Positions 44,174-53,063 are shown, numbered from the stretch's first letter. The stretch is 64,000 bases of DNA from an uncultured beta proteobacterium (GCA_903853895.1 CAINUX010000034.1:1-64000); one strand, 5' to 3'. The notes: generated from the letters alone by a model not told the origin. Numbers and translations are program-made.

Positions 44174-44661
44174 GCGGACACCACAAACTTGAGGGCCACG
44201 CCGTTGTTGCAGTAGCGAAGCCCGGTTGGCTTCGGACCATCATCAAACACATGGCCGTGGTGCCCGCCACAGCGGGCGCAGTGGTACTCCTTGCGAGGAT
44301 AGAAGGCCTTAAAGTCTGTTTTGGTGAGCAGCGCCCCCGGGATGAAATTGAAGAAACTTGGCCAGCCGGTGCCGCTGTCGAACTTCATCGACGCGTCGAA
44401 CAGGGGCAAGTCACACCCTGCACACTGATAGATTCCCTTACGCTTTTCGCTGTTGAAGGGGCTCGTGCCAGCACGTTCGGTGCCTTCCTCCCGCAACACT
44501 TGGAATTGCGCGGGGGTCAATCGGCTACGCCACTCACTTTCCGACAGACTCAGTGGCACGATGCCCTGCACAGACGGTGAACTGCCAGTTGCGCTTGAGC
44601 CTGCCGCAGCGCGACCCAGGCCCACTAGAGCGATGATGGAAGTGAATAAACGTCGTTTCAT
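44170..44661 (-). CDS. msrB: Exported peptide-methionine (R)-S-oxide reductase
   Basis: MsrB repairs R-sulfoxides of methionine. Zinc cysteines are in YQCAGCDLPL and YHCARCGGHHG. FDSGTGWPSFF is conserved, and the catalytic Cys is in GLRYCNNGVALKF near the C-terminus. MKRRLFTSIIALVGLG is an export signal, perhaps Tat-like. It is translated just before msrA. Confidence 0.94.
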   Translation of the reverse strand: MKRRLFTSIIALVGLGRAAAGSSATGSSPSVQGIVPLSLSESEWRSRLTPAQFQVLREEGTERAGTSPFNSEKRKGIYQCAGCDLPLFDASMKFDSGTGWPSFFNFIPGALLTKTDFKAFYPRKEYHCARCGGHHGHVFDDGPKPTGLRYCNNGVALKFVVSA

Positions 44662-44777
44662 ATATGTCCTTCAAGTTGGCTTGTACCTCGATTGGTCGGA
44701 GTCAACCGCAAAATCTTTCACAGCGCACAAGACCTTTCTCAGTGCGACCCAATTGCCCAAAGGCGCGTTGACCTGCA

Positions 44778-45265
44778 GCTACAAACGATGCGTGCGGTCG
44801 CCGCGGACAAAGCCCATGGCCTCCCAATAGGCGCCCTTGGTCAGCCCGATGACCTTGAAAAACTCACCCATCTCGTGCTCCAGGATGAGCTTTTGCGCCG
44901 CCACGCGGTCCGCAATGGAAGCCGCTTGCATGGCGTCCACCAGGCCGCAATTCATCAGAAAATGGGCCTGGCTGGTGTAGCCTAATACCTCCAGCCCCGC
45001 ATCCTGCGCGGCCACGGCAATGCCCGTGAAATTGACGTGGGCCGTGATGTCCTTGCTGCCCACCAGCACCAGTGGGTCACCATCGGCCTGGTGGGCATGG
45101 TGGCACATCACCGTGCCCATGTGGCGTTGCGCATGGTAGTACTCGCTCTCCGGGAAACCATAGTCCAACAGGAACACGGCACCGGCCTGCAAACGGTCAG
45201 CCAAAGTGCGCACAAAGGCTTCGCCCTGCAGGTGGATTTCGGTCACGTAGTCGTGCGCGCCCGGC
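44778..45265. repeat. 488-bp direct repeat, right copy
   Basis: This covers the last 488 bp of the intact MidA-type gene and matches 34351-34838 in the same orientation. Confidence 0.93.
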
Positions 45266-45951
45266 ACGTCATCTGGGGGCCGCAGATCAGTGGGCCGGTC
45301 TTGCCAGCAGATTGGCGCGGCGGTGTCGCCGCTCCATACCACGCCCCGTTCGTGCCACACGCCATCCACGCGGGCCAGCAGCTTTACCGGCATGGCGTCC
45401 AGCACCTCGTTGCCCACCACCACACCCCGCATGGCGTCGGGCAACGCGTCTGCCCACTGCACCGTGTCGGCATGGGCGCGCAGTGTGGCCTGCTGGCGCT
45501 CTTTTAGGGGTTGCGACAAATCGACAATGGTGTAACGACGCACTGTGACATCCAACGCATCGAGCGCGTCCAGAATCTGCAGCGCCAGGGCCCCGGTGCC
45601 TGCGCCAAACTCCCAGATCTCGTCCGTGCCCGTGGCCTGCAGGGCCTGCGCGATCTGGCGGGCCAGCGCCTGGCCAAACAGGGGTGTCATCTCGGGGGCG
45701 GTCACGAAGTCACTGCCCGCTCCTTTGAGCCCACCACCGGTCTCGCGCAAGCCTTGCGGCATGACGCCAAACACCGTGGAGCCGCGGCTGTAGTAGCCCA
45801 GGCCCGGTGCATAGAGGGCTTGCGCCATGAAGGTGTCAAAACCGATCCAGCCGCCGTGGGCGGCTATGGTGTGCTGCAGATGCGCCAGCATGGCATCTGA
45901 CGCGGATTCGGGCTGGCCCGGCAGGGAAGTGGCGTTGGTGGGTATCGTCAT
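44779..45951 (-). CDS. MidA/NDUFAF7-type SAM-dependent methyltransferase
   Basis: This 390-aa DUF185 protein belongs to the protein-arginine methyltransferase family related to NDUFAF7. Typical blocks are FMAQALYAPGLGYYSRG, FVTAPEMTPLFGQALARQI, WEFGAGTGALALQIL (the SAM-binding loop) and GNEVLDAMPVKLL. I start it at ATG 45951; an upstream open frame lacks family sequence. Its 3' end borders the 10.4-kb selD/arsS/msr block, and a truncated copy of that end lies at the far side of the block. Confidence 0.92.
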   Translation of the reverse strand: MTIPTNATSLPGQPESASDAMLAHLQHTIAAHGGWIGFDTFMAQALYAPGLGYYSRGSTVFGVMPQGLRETGGGLKGAGSDFVTAPEMTPLFGQALARQIAQALQATGTDEIWEFGAGTGALALQILDALDALDVTVRRYTIVDLSQPLKERQQATLRAHADTVQWADALPDAMRGVVVGNEVLDAMPVKLLARVDGVWHERGVVWSGDTAAPICWQDRPTDLRPPDDVPGAHDYVTEIHLQGEAFVRTLADRLQAGAVFLLDYGFPESEYYHAQRHMGTVMCHHAHQADGDPLVLVGSKDITAHVNFTGIAVAAQDAGLEVLGYTSQAHFLMNCGLVDAMQAASIADRVAAQKLILEHEMGEFFKVIGLTKGAYWEAMGFVRGDRTHRL

Positions 45952-46030
45952 GTCAGGTTGAATTGTCTCCCAAGCAGGACACCCGCTGGCCGTATCATGG
46001 GCGCGATTCCCTAACAACGATGATCAAGAC

Positions 46031-46369
46031 ATGTCCAGTGAACTACCCGTGCAGCGCCAGCTGGACGCCTACAACGCCCGTGACTTGCACCGCTTCATCG
46101 CGGAGTACACCGACGATGTGCAAGTCTTTCGTCCGCCCGCCACGCATCCGGTGCTGTCCGGCAAGGCAGCCATGGCAGAACACTATGCCGCGCATCGATT
46201 CAATCTACCGGGTCTGCATGCAGAACTGGTGAGCCGTATGGTCTTGGGCTACAAGGTGATCGACCATGAACGCATTGTCGGAGTCGGTGAGGGCACCATG
46301 GACGCCGCTGCGGTCTATGAGGTCCGCGACGGCCTGATCTGCACGGTGTGGTTCTTCAACGCTCAATAG
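46031..46369 (+). CDS. SnoaL/NTF2-like protein
   Basis: This 112-aa protein has the cone-like NTF2 fold pattern: QLDAYNARDLHRFIAEYTDDVQV at the N-terminus and VYEVRDGLICTVWFF at the end. It resembles ketosteroid-isomerase-like proteins of unknown substrate. It is divergent from the MidA-type gene by 79 bp. Confidence 0.82.
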   Translation: MSSELPVQRQLDAYNARDLHRFIAEYTDDVQVFRPPATHPVLSGKAAMAEHYAAHRFNLPGLHAELVSRMVLGYKVIDHERIVGVGEGTMDAAAVYEVRDGLICTVWFFNAQ

Positions 46370-46513
46370 CATCGCACGCAGCGCGTGTTGCATATGGCAC
46401 ACAGACACCGGCTGCATGGATTGACAGCGCTGGGCACGTTCCTCACAATCACGACTCGCGAAGCATCTCGCCTAGCGGCAACCATTCTCAACCCACTTTG
46501 AAGGAGTGCTTCC

Positions 46514-46555
46514 ATGATTGTTCACACACCCACTCCCTTCTCGCTGGCCGCCTGA
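46514..46555 (+). CDS. Candidate 13-aa leader peptide
   Basis: AAGGAG at 46501-46506 lies 7 nt before ATG, an excellent ribosome-binding site, for MIVHTPTPFSLAA and a TGA stop. The PTP run could slow ribosomes. It is followed by two hairpins and then rsgA 190 nt later. Such an arrangement suggests attenuation-type control, but the signal is unknown. Confidence 0.4.
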   Translation: MIVHTPTPFSLAA

Positions 46556-46686
46556 GAGCTGAGTTTGCCGACCCACGCATGTTGAAGTAGCGTTGGGTCA
46601 TTGCCCTGTTGCACAGGGCTTGTGTCTTCTCTGTCTTTGTCGGGCCGCCCGTTGGCCCTATTCATTCCATTTTGGCCCTTGCGCCC

Positions 46687-46713
46687 CGTGGCGTGCTGTC
46701 TGTGCACGCCACG
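46687..46713 (+). promoter_or_regulatory. Perfect hairpin in the rsgA leader
   Basis: CGTGGCGTGC and GCACGCCACG form a 10-bp perfect stem with loop TGTCTGT, ending 34 nt before the rsgA start codon. No T run follows, so it is not a standard terminator. It may affect translation or mRNA folding. Confidence 0.45.
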
Positions 46714-46747
46714 AGCCAAAGGTCTTACAAAGACATTGCTAGACACC

Positions 46748-47848
46748 ATGATCGATTTTTCTTTTGAGACACTGCGCCGCCTGGGACTCACACCCGCCAT
46801 GGCGCAAACGCTGGCAACCGTTGATGCCGCTACCAACACGCCAACCGATAGCACGCCACCGCAGTGGATGCGCGCGACTGCCGTGCACCGTGAAACAGTC
46901 GACGTGCACGATGGCACGCGGCAGCACAGCGCACGGTGCACCACACGGCTGACCCGGGAACTCGTAGACCTAGGCAGCACGCTGGCGGTCGGCGACTGGG
47001 TGCTGTGCACCGAGGACGAACACCAGCAATGGTGGGTTGCCCAGCGCGTTGCGCCATTGAGCCAGATCGTACGCCGCGATGCCGACGGCACCCGCCACAC
47101 CGTGGTCAGCAACGTGGACACCGCGCTGCTGGTCATGGGGCTGGACCTGGACTTCAACCTGCAACGGCTGGAGCGTTATCTGGCCCTGGTGGGCAGCAGC
47201 AACGTGCTGCCGGTCGTGGTGCTGACCAAGGCCGACATCTCGCAACACACAGCGCCCGATGCCGTGGAGCAGCGCGTGCAGCAGGTGCGCGCGCGGGTGG
47301 GGCACCACGTGGACGTGGTGGCCGTGGACGCACGCAATGAAGCGGCCGCCAACGCATTGCGCCCCTACCTGGGCATGGGTCAAACCCTGGTGCTGCTGGG
47401 CTCATCGGGAGCGGGCAAAAGCACGCTGACCAATAGCCTGCTAGGCAGCAGCACGCAGGACACGGGCGCAGTACGTGAGCATGACAGCCGCGGCAAACAC
47501 ACCACCACCGCACGCTCTCTGCACCTGCTGCCCACAGGAGCCTGTGTCATCGACACGCCGGGCGTGCGCACGCTGCGCCCCGACGTGGACGCGCACACCC
47601 TGGGGCAGTTGTTTGAAGACATCAGCACCCTGGCTGACCAATGCCGCTTTCGCAACTGCAGCCACCAGGATGAACCCGGCTGCGCGGTGCGTGCGCACGT
47701 AGACCCGCTGCGCCTGAAAAACTACCACAAGCTGCTGCGCGAAACACGCCGGGACAGCATGGGTCCGCTCGAGCGGCAGAGCCAGCTGGCGCAATGGAAG
47801 TCACGCACCAAGGCGGGCCGGCAGCGCCGGGCCTTAGAGCGGGAGTGA
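46748..47848 (+). CDS. rsgA: Ribosome small-subunit-dependent GTPase
   Basis: RsgA checks late 30S ribosome maturation. An OB-like N-terminal domain precedes a circularly permuted GTPase: VVLTKAD (G4) comes before GSSGAGKSTLTNSLLG (G1) and DTPGVRTLRP (G3). The zinc-binding finger CRFRNCSHQDEPGC follows. ATG 46748 gives 366 aa, normal for the family; an upstream open stretch is not family-like. A structured leader with a short ORF precedes it. Confidence 0.95.
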   Translation: MIDFSFETLRRLGLTPAMAQTLATVDAATNTPTDSTPPQWMRATAVHRETVDVHDGTRQHSARCTTRLTRELVDLGSTLAVGDWVLCTEDEHQQWWVAQRVAPLSQIVRRDADGTRHTVVSNVDTALLVMGLDLDFNLQRLERYLALVGSSNVLPVVVLTKADISQHTAPDAVEQRVQQVRARVGHHVDVVAVDARNEAAANALRPYLGMGQTLVLLGSSGAGKSTLTNSLLGSSTQDTGAVREHDSRGKHTTTARSLHLLPTGACVIDTPGVRTLRPDVDAHTLGQLFEDISTLADQCRFRNCSHQDEPGCAVRAHVDPLRLKNYHKLLRETRRDSMGPLERQSQLAQWKSRTKAGRQRRALERE

Positions 47849-47874
47849 ATAGCTATCATCAGGCCAGACCACCC

Positions 47875-48366
47875 ATGAACGCAAATCCTCCACACCCGCA
47901 CCGCGAATACATGCTCGCCGCTCTGTCACAAGCCAGATTGGCGCTTGATGCGGGAAACATGCCGATTGTCGCGGTCATTGTTCACAACGGCACCATCATC
48001 GCGGTTGGGCGCAATGCCATTGACCACCCCGCCAACGATACGCACCACGCGGAGCTCTCGGCCATCCAAAGTGTGGCGTCATTTTTGGCGGAACACAAAC
48101 GCCAGTGCACGATCTACACAACCCTGGAACCCTGCATGATGTGCCTCGGGGCGATCATCAATGTTGGCATTCAAACTATCGTCACTGGTGCGGCGGCCCC
48201 CCTCGTGGGAGCGATCGGTTTGCTCCCGCACAATGACTACTACAAGCGCAAGGAGAGCGCGCTTCAGCTCGTGTCCGGTTTCATGGCAGAAGAGAGCCAG
48301 GCACTGCTGAACGACTATGTGCTTAAAACGGGGTTGCGCGCACACCTCGCCACACAGGCGACCTAA
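47875..48366 (+). CDS. Nucleoside/cytidine deaminase-family protein (TadA-like)
   Basis: This 163-aa zinc hydrolase has HAELSAI with the proton-shuttling Glu, and LEPCMMCLGAI with the two Zn-binding Cys. The order and spacing match the tRNA-adenosine/guanine/cytosine deaminase superfamily. It lacks some TadA N-terminal features and may be a guanine or other nucleoside deaminase. ATG 47875 is preferred over an upstream start that overlaps rsgA. Confidence 0.85.
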   Translation: MNANPPHPHREYMLAALSQARLALDAGNMPIVAVIVHNGTIIAVGRNAIDHPANDTHHAELSAIQSVASFLAEHKRQCTIYTTLEPCMMCLGAIINVGIQTIVTGAAAPLVGAIGLLPHNDYYKRKESALQLVSGFMAEESQALLNDYVLKTGLRAHLATQAT

Positions 48367-48399
48367 TTCCGCAGGCAGGCCCGCAACACGGCATCACCG

Positions 48400-49216
48400 T
48401 CAAACTCGCTGAAGTTCCAGTCTGATTCCATAGGACTGGAAAATCTTCCTGTATCCATCGACTTTTCGGAAGGCTTTCATGCGGACATTGAACTCCGGCA
48501 GCATGCCCAGGTACGCAGACTTTTTACTCACCAATAGATCAAAACGGGTCGCAGCATAGATATGGGGCAGACATGACAATGTCTTCGGAATTCGATCTGC
48601 CCAAGTCATCTTTGTGCGACGCGAGCCAATTCTTCACATTGGACTCGCCATCGATCATGATGTCCGCCCGGCGGGCCAGCAGCATCCGCATCACGGTCTC
48701 AAAATTCCCCACGAGATTGAGTTCAATGCCAGCCAAATTATTGGCTGACCAGCCCGAGCCCAGGTAGCTGATGGCTTTGGGGTTGAGCGCTGCCAAGCCA
48801 TCAATGGCACTGACTTTCCTCAGGTCTGGCAGCAACCTGTTGTCTTTGTGAACAAATAGGTGAAAGTTATTGATCAGCACGGATTCATCAGACGCAACCG
48901 TATATGTCAGCCTGTTGGGATTTGCAATCGTGCACAGTGCGTCATAGCCCGACTTCTCCACCATGAACTGTGCTCTGGCCCATGGGTAGGCTTCAAACTC
49001 TATGGGTATCCCCATTTGCTTCCCAATGACTTCGCTGAGTATGTCAATGACGATTCCGCGAGCGCGCCCATTCTCAACAAGGTAAAAGGGTGCGTAGTTG
49101 TCGGAAACCGCCATACGAAATGGCATTTTTGGCGTCTGCGCCAAGCCAAACGGAGAAGCCGCGAGGCCGCCCAACCACCCGAGAGTGATTCTTCTATGGA
49201 GAAGAGGCAATGCCAT
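48400..49216 (-). pseudogene. Periplasmic solute-binding protein (SBP_bac_3-like), frameshifted
   Basis: It starts at ATG after GGAGGT. A signal peptide (LGWLGGLAASPFGLAQ) and an amino-acid-type binding domain follow (FRMAVSDNYAPFYLVENGRARGI, then FETVMRMLLARRADIMID). At about 48555-48565 the frame shifts by one. The upstream part ends YLCCDPF-stop, while the overlapping frame continues with ATRFDLLVSKKSAYLG to a natural C-terminus. The two parts make one full-length family member. It is either a pseudogene or an assembly indel. No permease or ATPase is adjacent. Confidence 0.8.
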
Positions 49217-49316
49217 GTTGACCTCCGACATCGCTGCATGGATTGAAAATTCAACCCTGTCGGCTGCAGTATGGCACCTTGAACCAGCAACATCAATGCC
49301 AGCTTTCTTAAACCAC

Positions 49317-51572
49317 TCAATCCACCGTCGCGTCGTCCAATCCCAACGTCTTCACACCGGCATCGCTGTCAAATTCGCTGAAATTCCAACGGCCATCGAC
49401 AAAATAGATCTGCTCCGGCACGGCGCGCTCAACCGCCACGGTGCCCACCAGCGCCTGGCGCATGGCGTCGATCCAGATCGGCAGCGCCAGGGTTGAGCCA
49501 AACTCGCGCGTGCCCAGCGAGCGCGGTTCGTCGTAGCCCATCCAGGCCACCGACACGATGTTGTTGGCGTAGCCGGCAAACCAGCCGTCCACGGCGTCGC
49601 TGGTGGTGCCGGTTTTGCCGGCCAGGTCACGGCGCTCCAGCTTCTGGCTGGCCGATGCGCCGGTGCCCGAGCGCGTCACTTCGCGCAGCATGCTGTCGGT
49701 GACAAAGGCGTTGCGCGCATCGATGGCGCGCGCGTCTTCGGGCGGCGTGGCGGGCTTGTCGGATTCAAACAGCACTTTGCCCTTGGCGTCGCTGACACGC
49801 TGAATCAGCCATGGGCTCACACGGTAGCCGCCGTTGGCGAACACACCATAGGCGCTGGCCAGTTGCACCGGCGTGACCGAGCCGGTGCCCAGCGCCATGG
49901 TCAGATTGGAGGGGTGCTTGTCAGCGTCAAACCCAAAGCGGGACAGATAGTCGCGCGCATACTCCACGCCAATCGCCTTCAGGATGCGCACCGAGACCAC
50001 GTTCTTGGACTGTGCCAGCGCATCCTGCATGCGGATGGGGCCGTCGTACTTGCCATCGTCATTGCGCGGGTCCCACTTCAGGCTCTCGGTGGTGGTGCTT
50101 GAGAGTTGCACATCGTTGATCAGCGTGGCCGGGGCAAAGCCGCGCTCCAACGCCGCCGAGTAAACGAAGGGCTTGATGCTTGATCCTGGCTGGCGCCAGG
50201 CGCTGGTGGCGTGGTTGAAGTTCTTGCGCCGAAAATCAAAGCCGCCCACCAACGCGCGGTAGGCGCCACTCTGGGCATTGAGCGAGACATACGCGGCGTC
50301 CACCTCGGGCAGCTGGGAGATGGCCCACTTCATGTTGCGGGTTTGCACGACGCGAATCAGCGCACCGGGACGAATGCGCACAGCCTTGGCCGCATTCGGT
50401 TGCAGCGCACCGGCGGCAAAACCCAGACCCTCGGCTGTGATCTGCATGGATTCCCCAGAGGCCAGGTCGGCCTTGAGGGTCTTGCCCACCACAGCCGTCA
50501 CCACGGCCGGCAGCAGACCGTCACTGGCCGGGTGTTTTTGCAACAGCGCGTCGATGGCATCGTCGCGCGCATCCTCGTCAGCCGGCAGATCGATCAGCGC
50601 TTCCGGCCCGCGGTAACCGTGGCGCTGGTCGTAGGCCAGCACGTTGCGTCGCACCGATTCATACGCCGCCAGTTGTTCGGCCTGGCTGATGGTGGTCACC
50701 ACCTTGAGGCCCATGGTGTAGGCCGCCTCCTGGTACTCCGCCACCATGCTCTGGCGCACCATCTCGGCCACATACGTACCATGGGCTTCAACGTTGGGAC
50801 TGGTTTTTACCAGGATGGGCTCGGTACTGGCCTTGTCGAACTGCGCCTGCGTGATGTAACTGTTGCGCAGCATGCTCCTGAGCACCTGCAACTGGCGCTG
50901 CTTGGCGCGCTCCAGATTGACCGCCGGGTTGTGCCGGACCGGATTCTTTGGCACCCCGGCCAGCATGGCCGCCTGGGCGACGCTCAACTCCGCCAAGGAC
51001 TTTCCGAAGTAGGTGCGCGCCGCGCTGGAGAAGCCATAGCTGCGCTGCCCCAGGTAGATCTGGTTCATGTACAGCTCCAGGATCTGGTCTTTGTTCAGGG
51101 CGCCTTCTATGCGGTAGGTCAGGATGGCCTCCTTGAGCTTGCGCGTTGCCGTGCGCTCCTGCGTCAGGTAGAAGTTGCGTGCCACCTGCATGGTGATGGT
51201 GGAAGCCCCCTCCTGCAAGCCGCCGCTCAAGGCGCGTGCCAGACCAATGAAATCCACCCCGCTGTGCGTGTAAAAGCGCGCGTCTTCGATGGATAGCAAG
51301 GCGTTCTTCATCAAGTCGGGGATATCCGCAATGGCCACAAAGTCGCGGTGCTCCTGGCCAAATTCGCCAATCAGCACGTTGTCGGCCGTGTACACGCGCA
51401 GCGGCAGCTTGGGCCGGTAGTCGGTCACCGCCTCCAGCGTGGGCAGGCTGGGGACCAACACCAGCAGCACGTAGGCGGCCAGCAGCACGCCTGCCAGAGC
51501 CATCAGCGCGGCCAGCCGCGCCAACCATTGAAGAAGGGTCTGGCGATTTGCGTAAGACGAGAGCGGTTGCAC
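49317..51572 (-). CDS. mrcA: Penicillin-binding protein 1A
   Basis: This bifunctional peptidoglycan synthase has one N-terminal membrane helix (LAALMALAGVLLAAYVLLVL). The GT51 glycosyltransferase domain has EDARFYTHSGVDFIGLARAL and GASTITMQVARNFYL. The transpeptidase has SSIKPF (SxxK), SKN and KTGTT. The start is uncertain: GTG 51572 (751 aa) leaves room for divergent promoters, while a GTG at 51677 (786 aa) would nearly abut folM. It uses the UDP-GlcNAc-derived precursors made by GlmS and GlmU. Confidence 0.94.
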   Translation of the reverse strand: MQPLSSYANRQTLLQWLARLAALMALAGVLLAAYVLLVLVPSLPTLEAVTDYRPKLPLRVYTADNVLIGEFGQEHRDFVAIADIPDLMKNALLSIEDARFYTHSGVDFIGLARALSGGLQEGASTITMQVARNFYLTQERTATRKLKEAILTYRIEGALNKDQILELYMNQIYLGQRSYGFSSAARTYFGKSLAELSVAQAAMLAGVPKNPVRHNPAVNLERAKQRQLQVLRSMLRNSYITQAQFDKASTEPILVKTSPNVEAHGTYVAEMVRQSMVAEYQEAAYTMGLKVVTTISQAEQLAAYESVRRNVLAYDQRHGYRGPEALIDLPADEDARDDAIDALLQKHPASDGLLPAVVTAVVGKTLKADLASGESMQITAEGLGFAAGALQPNAAKAVRIRPGALIRVVQTRNMKWAISQLPEVDAAYVSLNAQSGAYRALVGGFDFRRKNFNHATSAWRQPGSSIKPFVYSAALERGFAPATLINDVQLSSTTTESLKWDPRNDDGKYDGPIRMQDALAQSKNVVSVRILKAIGVEYARDYLSRFGFDADKHPSNLTMALGTGSVTPVQLASAYGVFANGGYRVSPWLIQRVSDAKGKVLFESDKPATPPEDARAIDARNAFVTDSMLREVTRSGTGASASQKLERRDLAGKTGTTSDAVDGWFAGYANNIVSVAWMGYDEPRSLGTREFGSTLALPIWIDAMRQALVGTVAVERAVPEQIYFVDGRWNFSEFDSDAGVKTLGLDDATVD

Positions 51573-51691
51573 GGGTGGGGTGTTGCGGGTAAGAATGGGG
51601 TAGGAGTGCCAAGCTGGCGCGCGTATTGTGGCCGAGGATGGGCAGGTCGGTAAAATCAGCGGCTTAACACCCCACACCGGATTTCTGCTCC

Positions 51692-52546
51692 ATGCCCCTT
51701 ACCCCCCCTACTGGCGTCGCCGTGCCCACCGTTTTGGTGACGGGTGCGGCCAGACGTCTGGGCCGTGAAATAGCGCTGGCGCTAGCCGCTGCGGGTTGGC
51801 GGGTGGCAGTGCACTACCGGAGTTCGCTCGACGACGCTACACAAACAGTAGCGGATTGTGCCCAATTGACGAGGGGTGCAGCCGGATTTTGTGCAAACCT
51901 CGACGACGAGATGGCAGTCCATGGCTTGTTGCCCACGGTGGTGCAGGCCATGGGCCATGTGGACGCCGTGGTCAACAGCGCCTCCACTTTTGAGCACGAC
52001 ACCAACGCCAGCTTCAGCTTTGCCGCCATGGAAAAGCACATGCGCAGCAATGCCGGTGCCGCCATTGTGCTGGCGCAGGCACTGCACACGCATATCACCT
52101 CGCGCGGAGAATTGCCCGCCGGGCCGCCCCAAGGGCAATTAGCCCCCGCGGGGGGCAGCGACCCGCGCAGCGGCGGAGCGTGGGGGCGTGGTGTGGTGGT
52201 CAACCTGCTGGACCAGAAGCTGTGGAACCAGAACCCCGATTTTTTCAGCTATACGTTGTCCAAGGCCGCGCTGGAAGCCGCCAACACCATGCTGGCGCTG
52301 GCGCTGAGCCCGCTGGTGCGGGTGGTGGGCGTGGCGCCGGGGCTCACGCTGACCAGCCATTTGCTGAGCGACACCAAGTTCGAGGCCCTGCACAAGCTCT
52401 CTCCGCTAGGGCGCTCGTCCACGCCGCAGGATGTGGCGTCCACCGTACTCTTTGCGCTGCAAAACCAATCTATCACCGGCACCACGCTGCTGGTGGACGG
52501 TGGCCAGCATCTGATGCGCTTTGAGCGCGATTTTTCCCTGATGTGA
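51692..52546 (+). CDS. folM: Short-chain dehydrogenase, FolM/pteridine-reductase-like
   Basis: The NAD(P)-binding motif is VTGAARRLGREIAL, then NSAST, and YTLSKAAL with the catalytic Tyr-x3-Lys. It ends with VDGGQHL. It resembles dihydromonapterin/pteridine reductases, and folB follows directly, supporting a pterin role. Residues about 140-166 (ELPAGPPQGQLAPAGGSDP...) are a GC-rich in-frame insertion before VVVNLLDQKLW that looks like a dispersed repeat. Confidence 0.88.
   Translation: MPLTPPTGVAVPTVLVTGAARRLGREIALALAAAGWRVAVHYRSSLDDATQTVADCAQLTRGAAGFCANLDDEMAVHGLLPTVVQAMGHVDAVVNSASTFEHDTNASFSFAAMEKHMRSNAGAAIVLAQALHTHITSRGELPAGPPQGQLAPAGGSDPRSGGAWGRGVVVNLLDQKLWNQNPDFFSYTLSKAALEAANTMLALALSPLVRVVGVAPGLTLTSHLLSDTKFEALHKLSPLGRSSTPQDVASTVLFALQNQSITGTTLLVDGGQHLMRFERDFSLM
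52110..52190 (+). repeat. GC-rich dispersed repeat inserted in frame in folM
   Basis: The segment contains TTGCCC...GGGCAA and GCCCCCGCGGGGGGC stems followed by GCAGCGACCCGCGCAGCGG. This resembles GC-rich intergenic repeats I know from Comamonadaceae. It adds about 26 residues to the SDR protein without breaking the frame. Confidence 0.55.
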
Positions 52547-52560
52547 GCCCAAACCATCCT

Positions 52561-52932
52561 ATGCAACACACCACGGGAAACCAGATTTTGACCCTCACCG
52601 GGCTGCGTTTTGATGCCAGTCTGGGCATTCTGGAGTCGGAAAAGATCGCACCGCAGCCCATTCAGGTGGACGCAGAACTGAGCCTGGGGCCACAGCCTTT
52701 GCTGCCGCACGACGACGACATCCACCATGTGCTGGACTACCGCAAGGTACGCCAGATCATCATCAACGAGTGCACGGCCGAGCATGTGAACCTGCTGGAA
52801 AGCCTGATCGGCAAGCTGGCCCACCGGCTGATGCAACTGCCCGGTGTGCTGGGTGTGCGGGTGAAGATTGCCAAGCTGGAGATTTTTGACGACTGTGAAG
52901 TGGCAATTCGAGTTGAAGCCGGCCAGTGGTGA
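52561..52932 (+). CDS. folB: Dihydroneopterin aldolase
   Basis: FolB cleaves dihydroneopterin in folate synthesis. LTLTGLRFDASLGILESEK and VLDYRKVRQII match the family, and ECTAEHVNLLESL carries the conserved acidic residue and nearby Leu-rich helix. The length is 123 aa from ATG 52561; a GTG at 52543 overlapping the folM stop is an alternative. It is probably co-transcribed with folM. Confidence 0.93.
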   Translation: MQHTTGNQILTLTGLRFDASLGILESEKIAPQPIQVDAELSLGPQPLLPHDDDIHHVLDYRKVRQIIINECTAEHVNLLESLIGKLAHRLMQLPGVLGVRVKIAKLEIFDDCEVAIRVEAGQW

Positions 52933-52934
52933 CG

Positions 52935-53036
52935 CAAGGGAATTGGGGTCGGGGAATTGGGGTCGTATCCCCATTCTGGACAATCGCTTTGTCGGAAAAT
53001 GAAACCTTGAACGAAATGGGGCTCTGACCCCAATTT
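52935..53036. repeat. REP-like repeats between folB and ttcA
   Basis: GGAATTGGGGTC occurs twice head to tail (52940-52968). An inverted copy, ATGGGGCTCTGACCCCAATTT, lies near 53015-53036. This AATTGGGGTC...GACCCCAATT pattern is like REP sequences mobilised by IS200-like (RAYT) transposases in betaproteobacteria. No such transposase gene is present here. Confidence 0.65.
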
Positions 53037-53063
53037 CCGCTGTATTCGGAGAAAGATGAATTT

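Larger units (their letters stand above)
46370..46747 (+). other. Non-coding region and probable rsgA 5' leader
   Basis: These 378 bp hold no long gene. They contain a well-placed 13-codon ORF (46514-46555), a small stem GCCCTG-N5-CAGGGC near 46603-46619, and a perfect 10-bp hairpin at 46687-46713. Together they look like a regulated leader rather than spacer. Confidence 0.4.

Noticed and set aside
34839-44777. Integrase or transposase inside the block bounded by 488-bp repeats
   Set aside because: Every gene in the block has a metabolic or repair assignment; no recombinase motif was seen.
47849-47874. AATAGCTATCAT before the deaminase gene as another dispersed repeat
   Set aside because: Only about 12 bp match and the second arm is missing.
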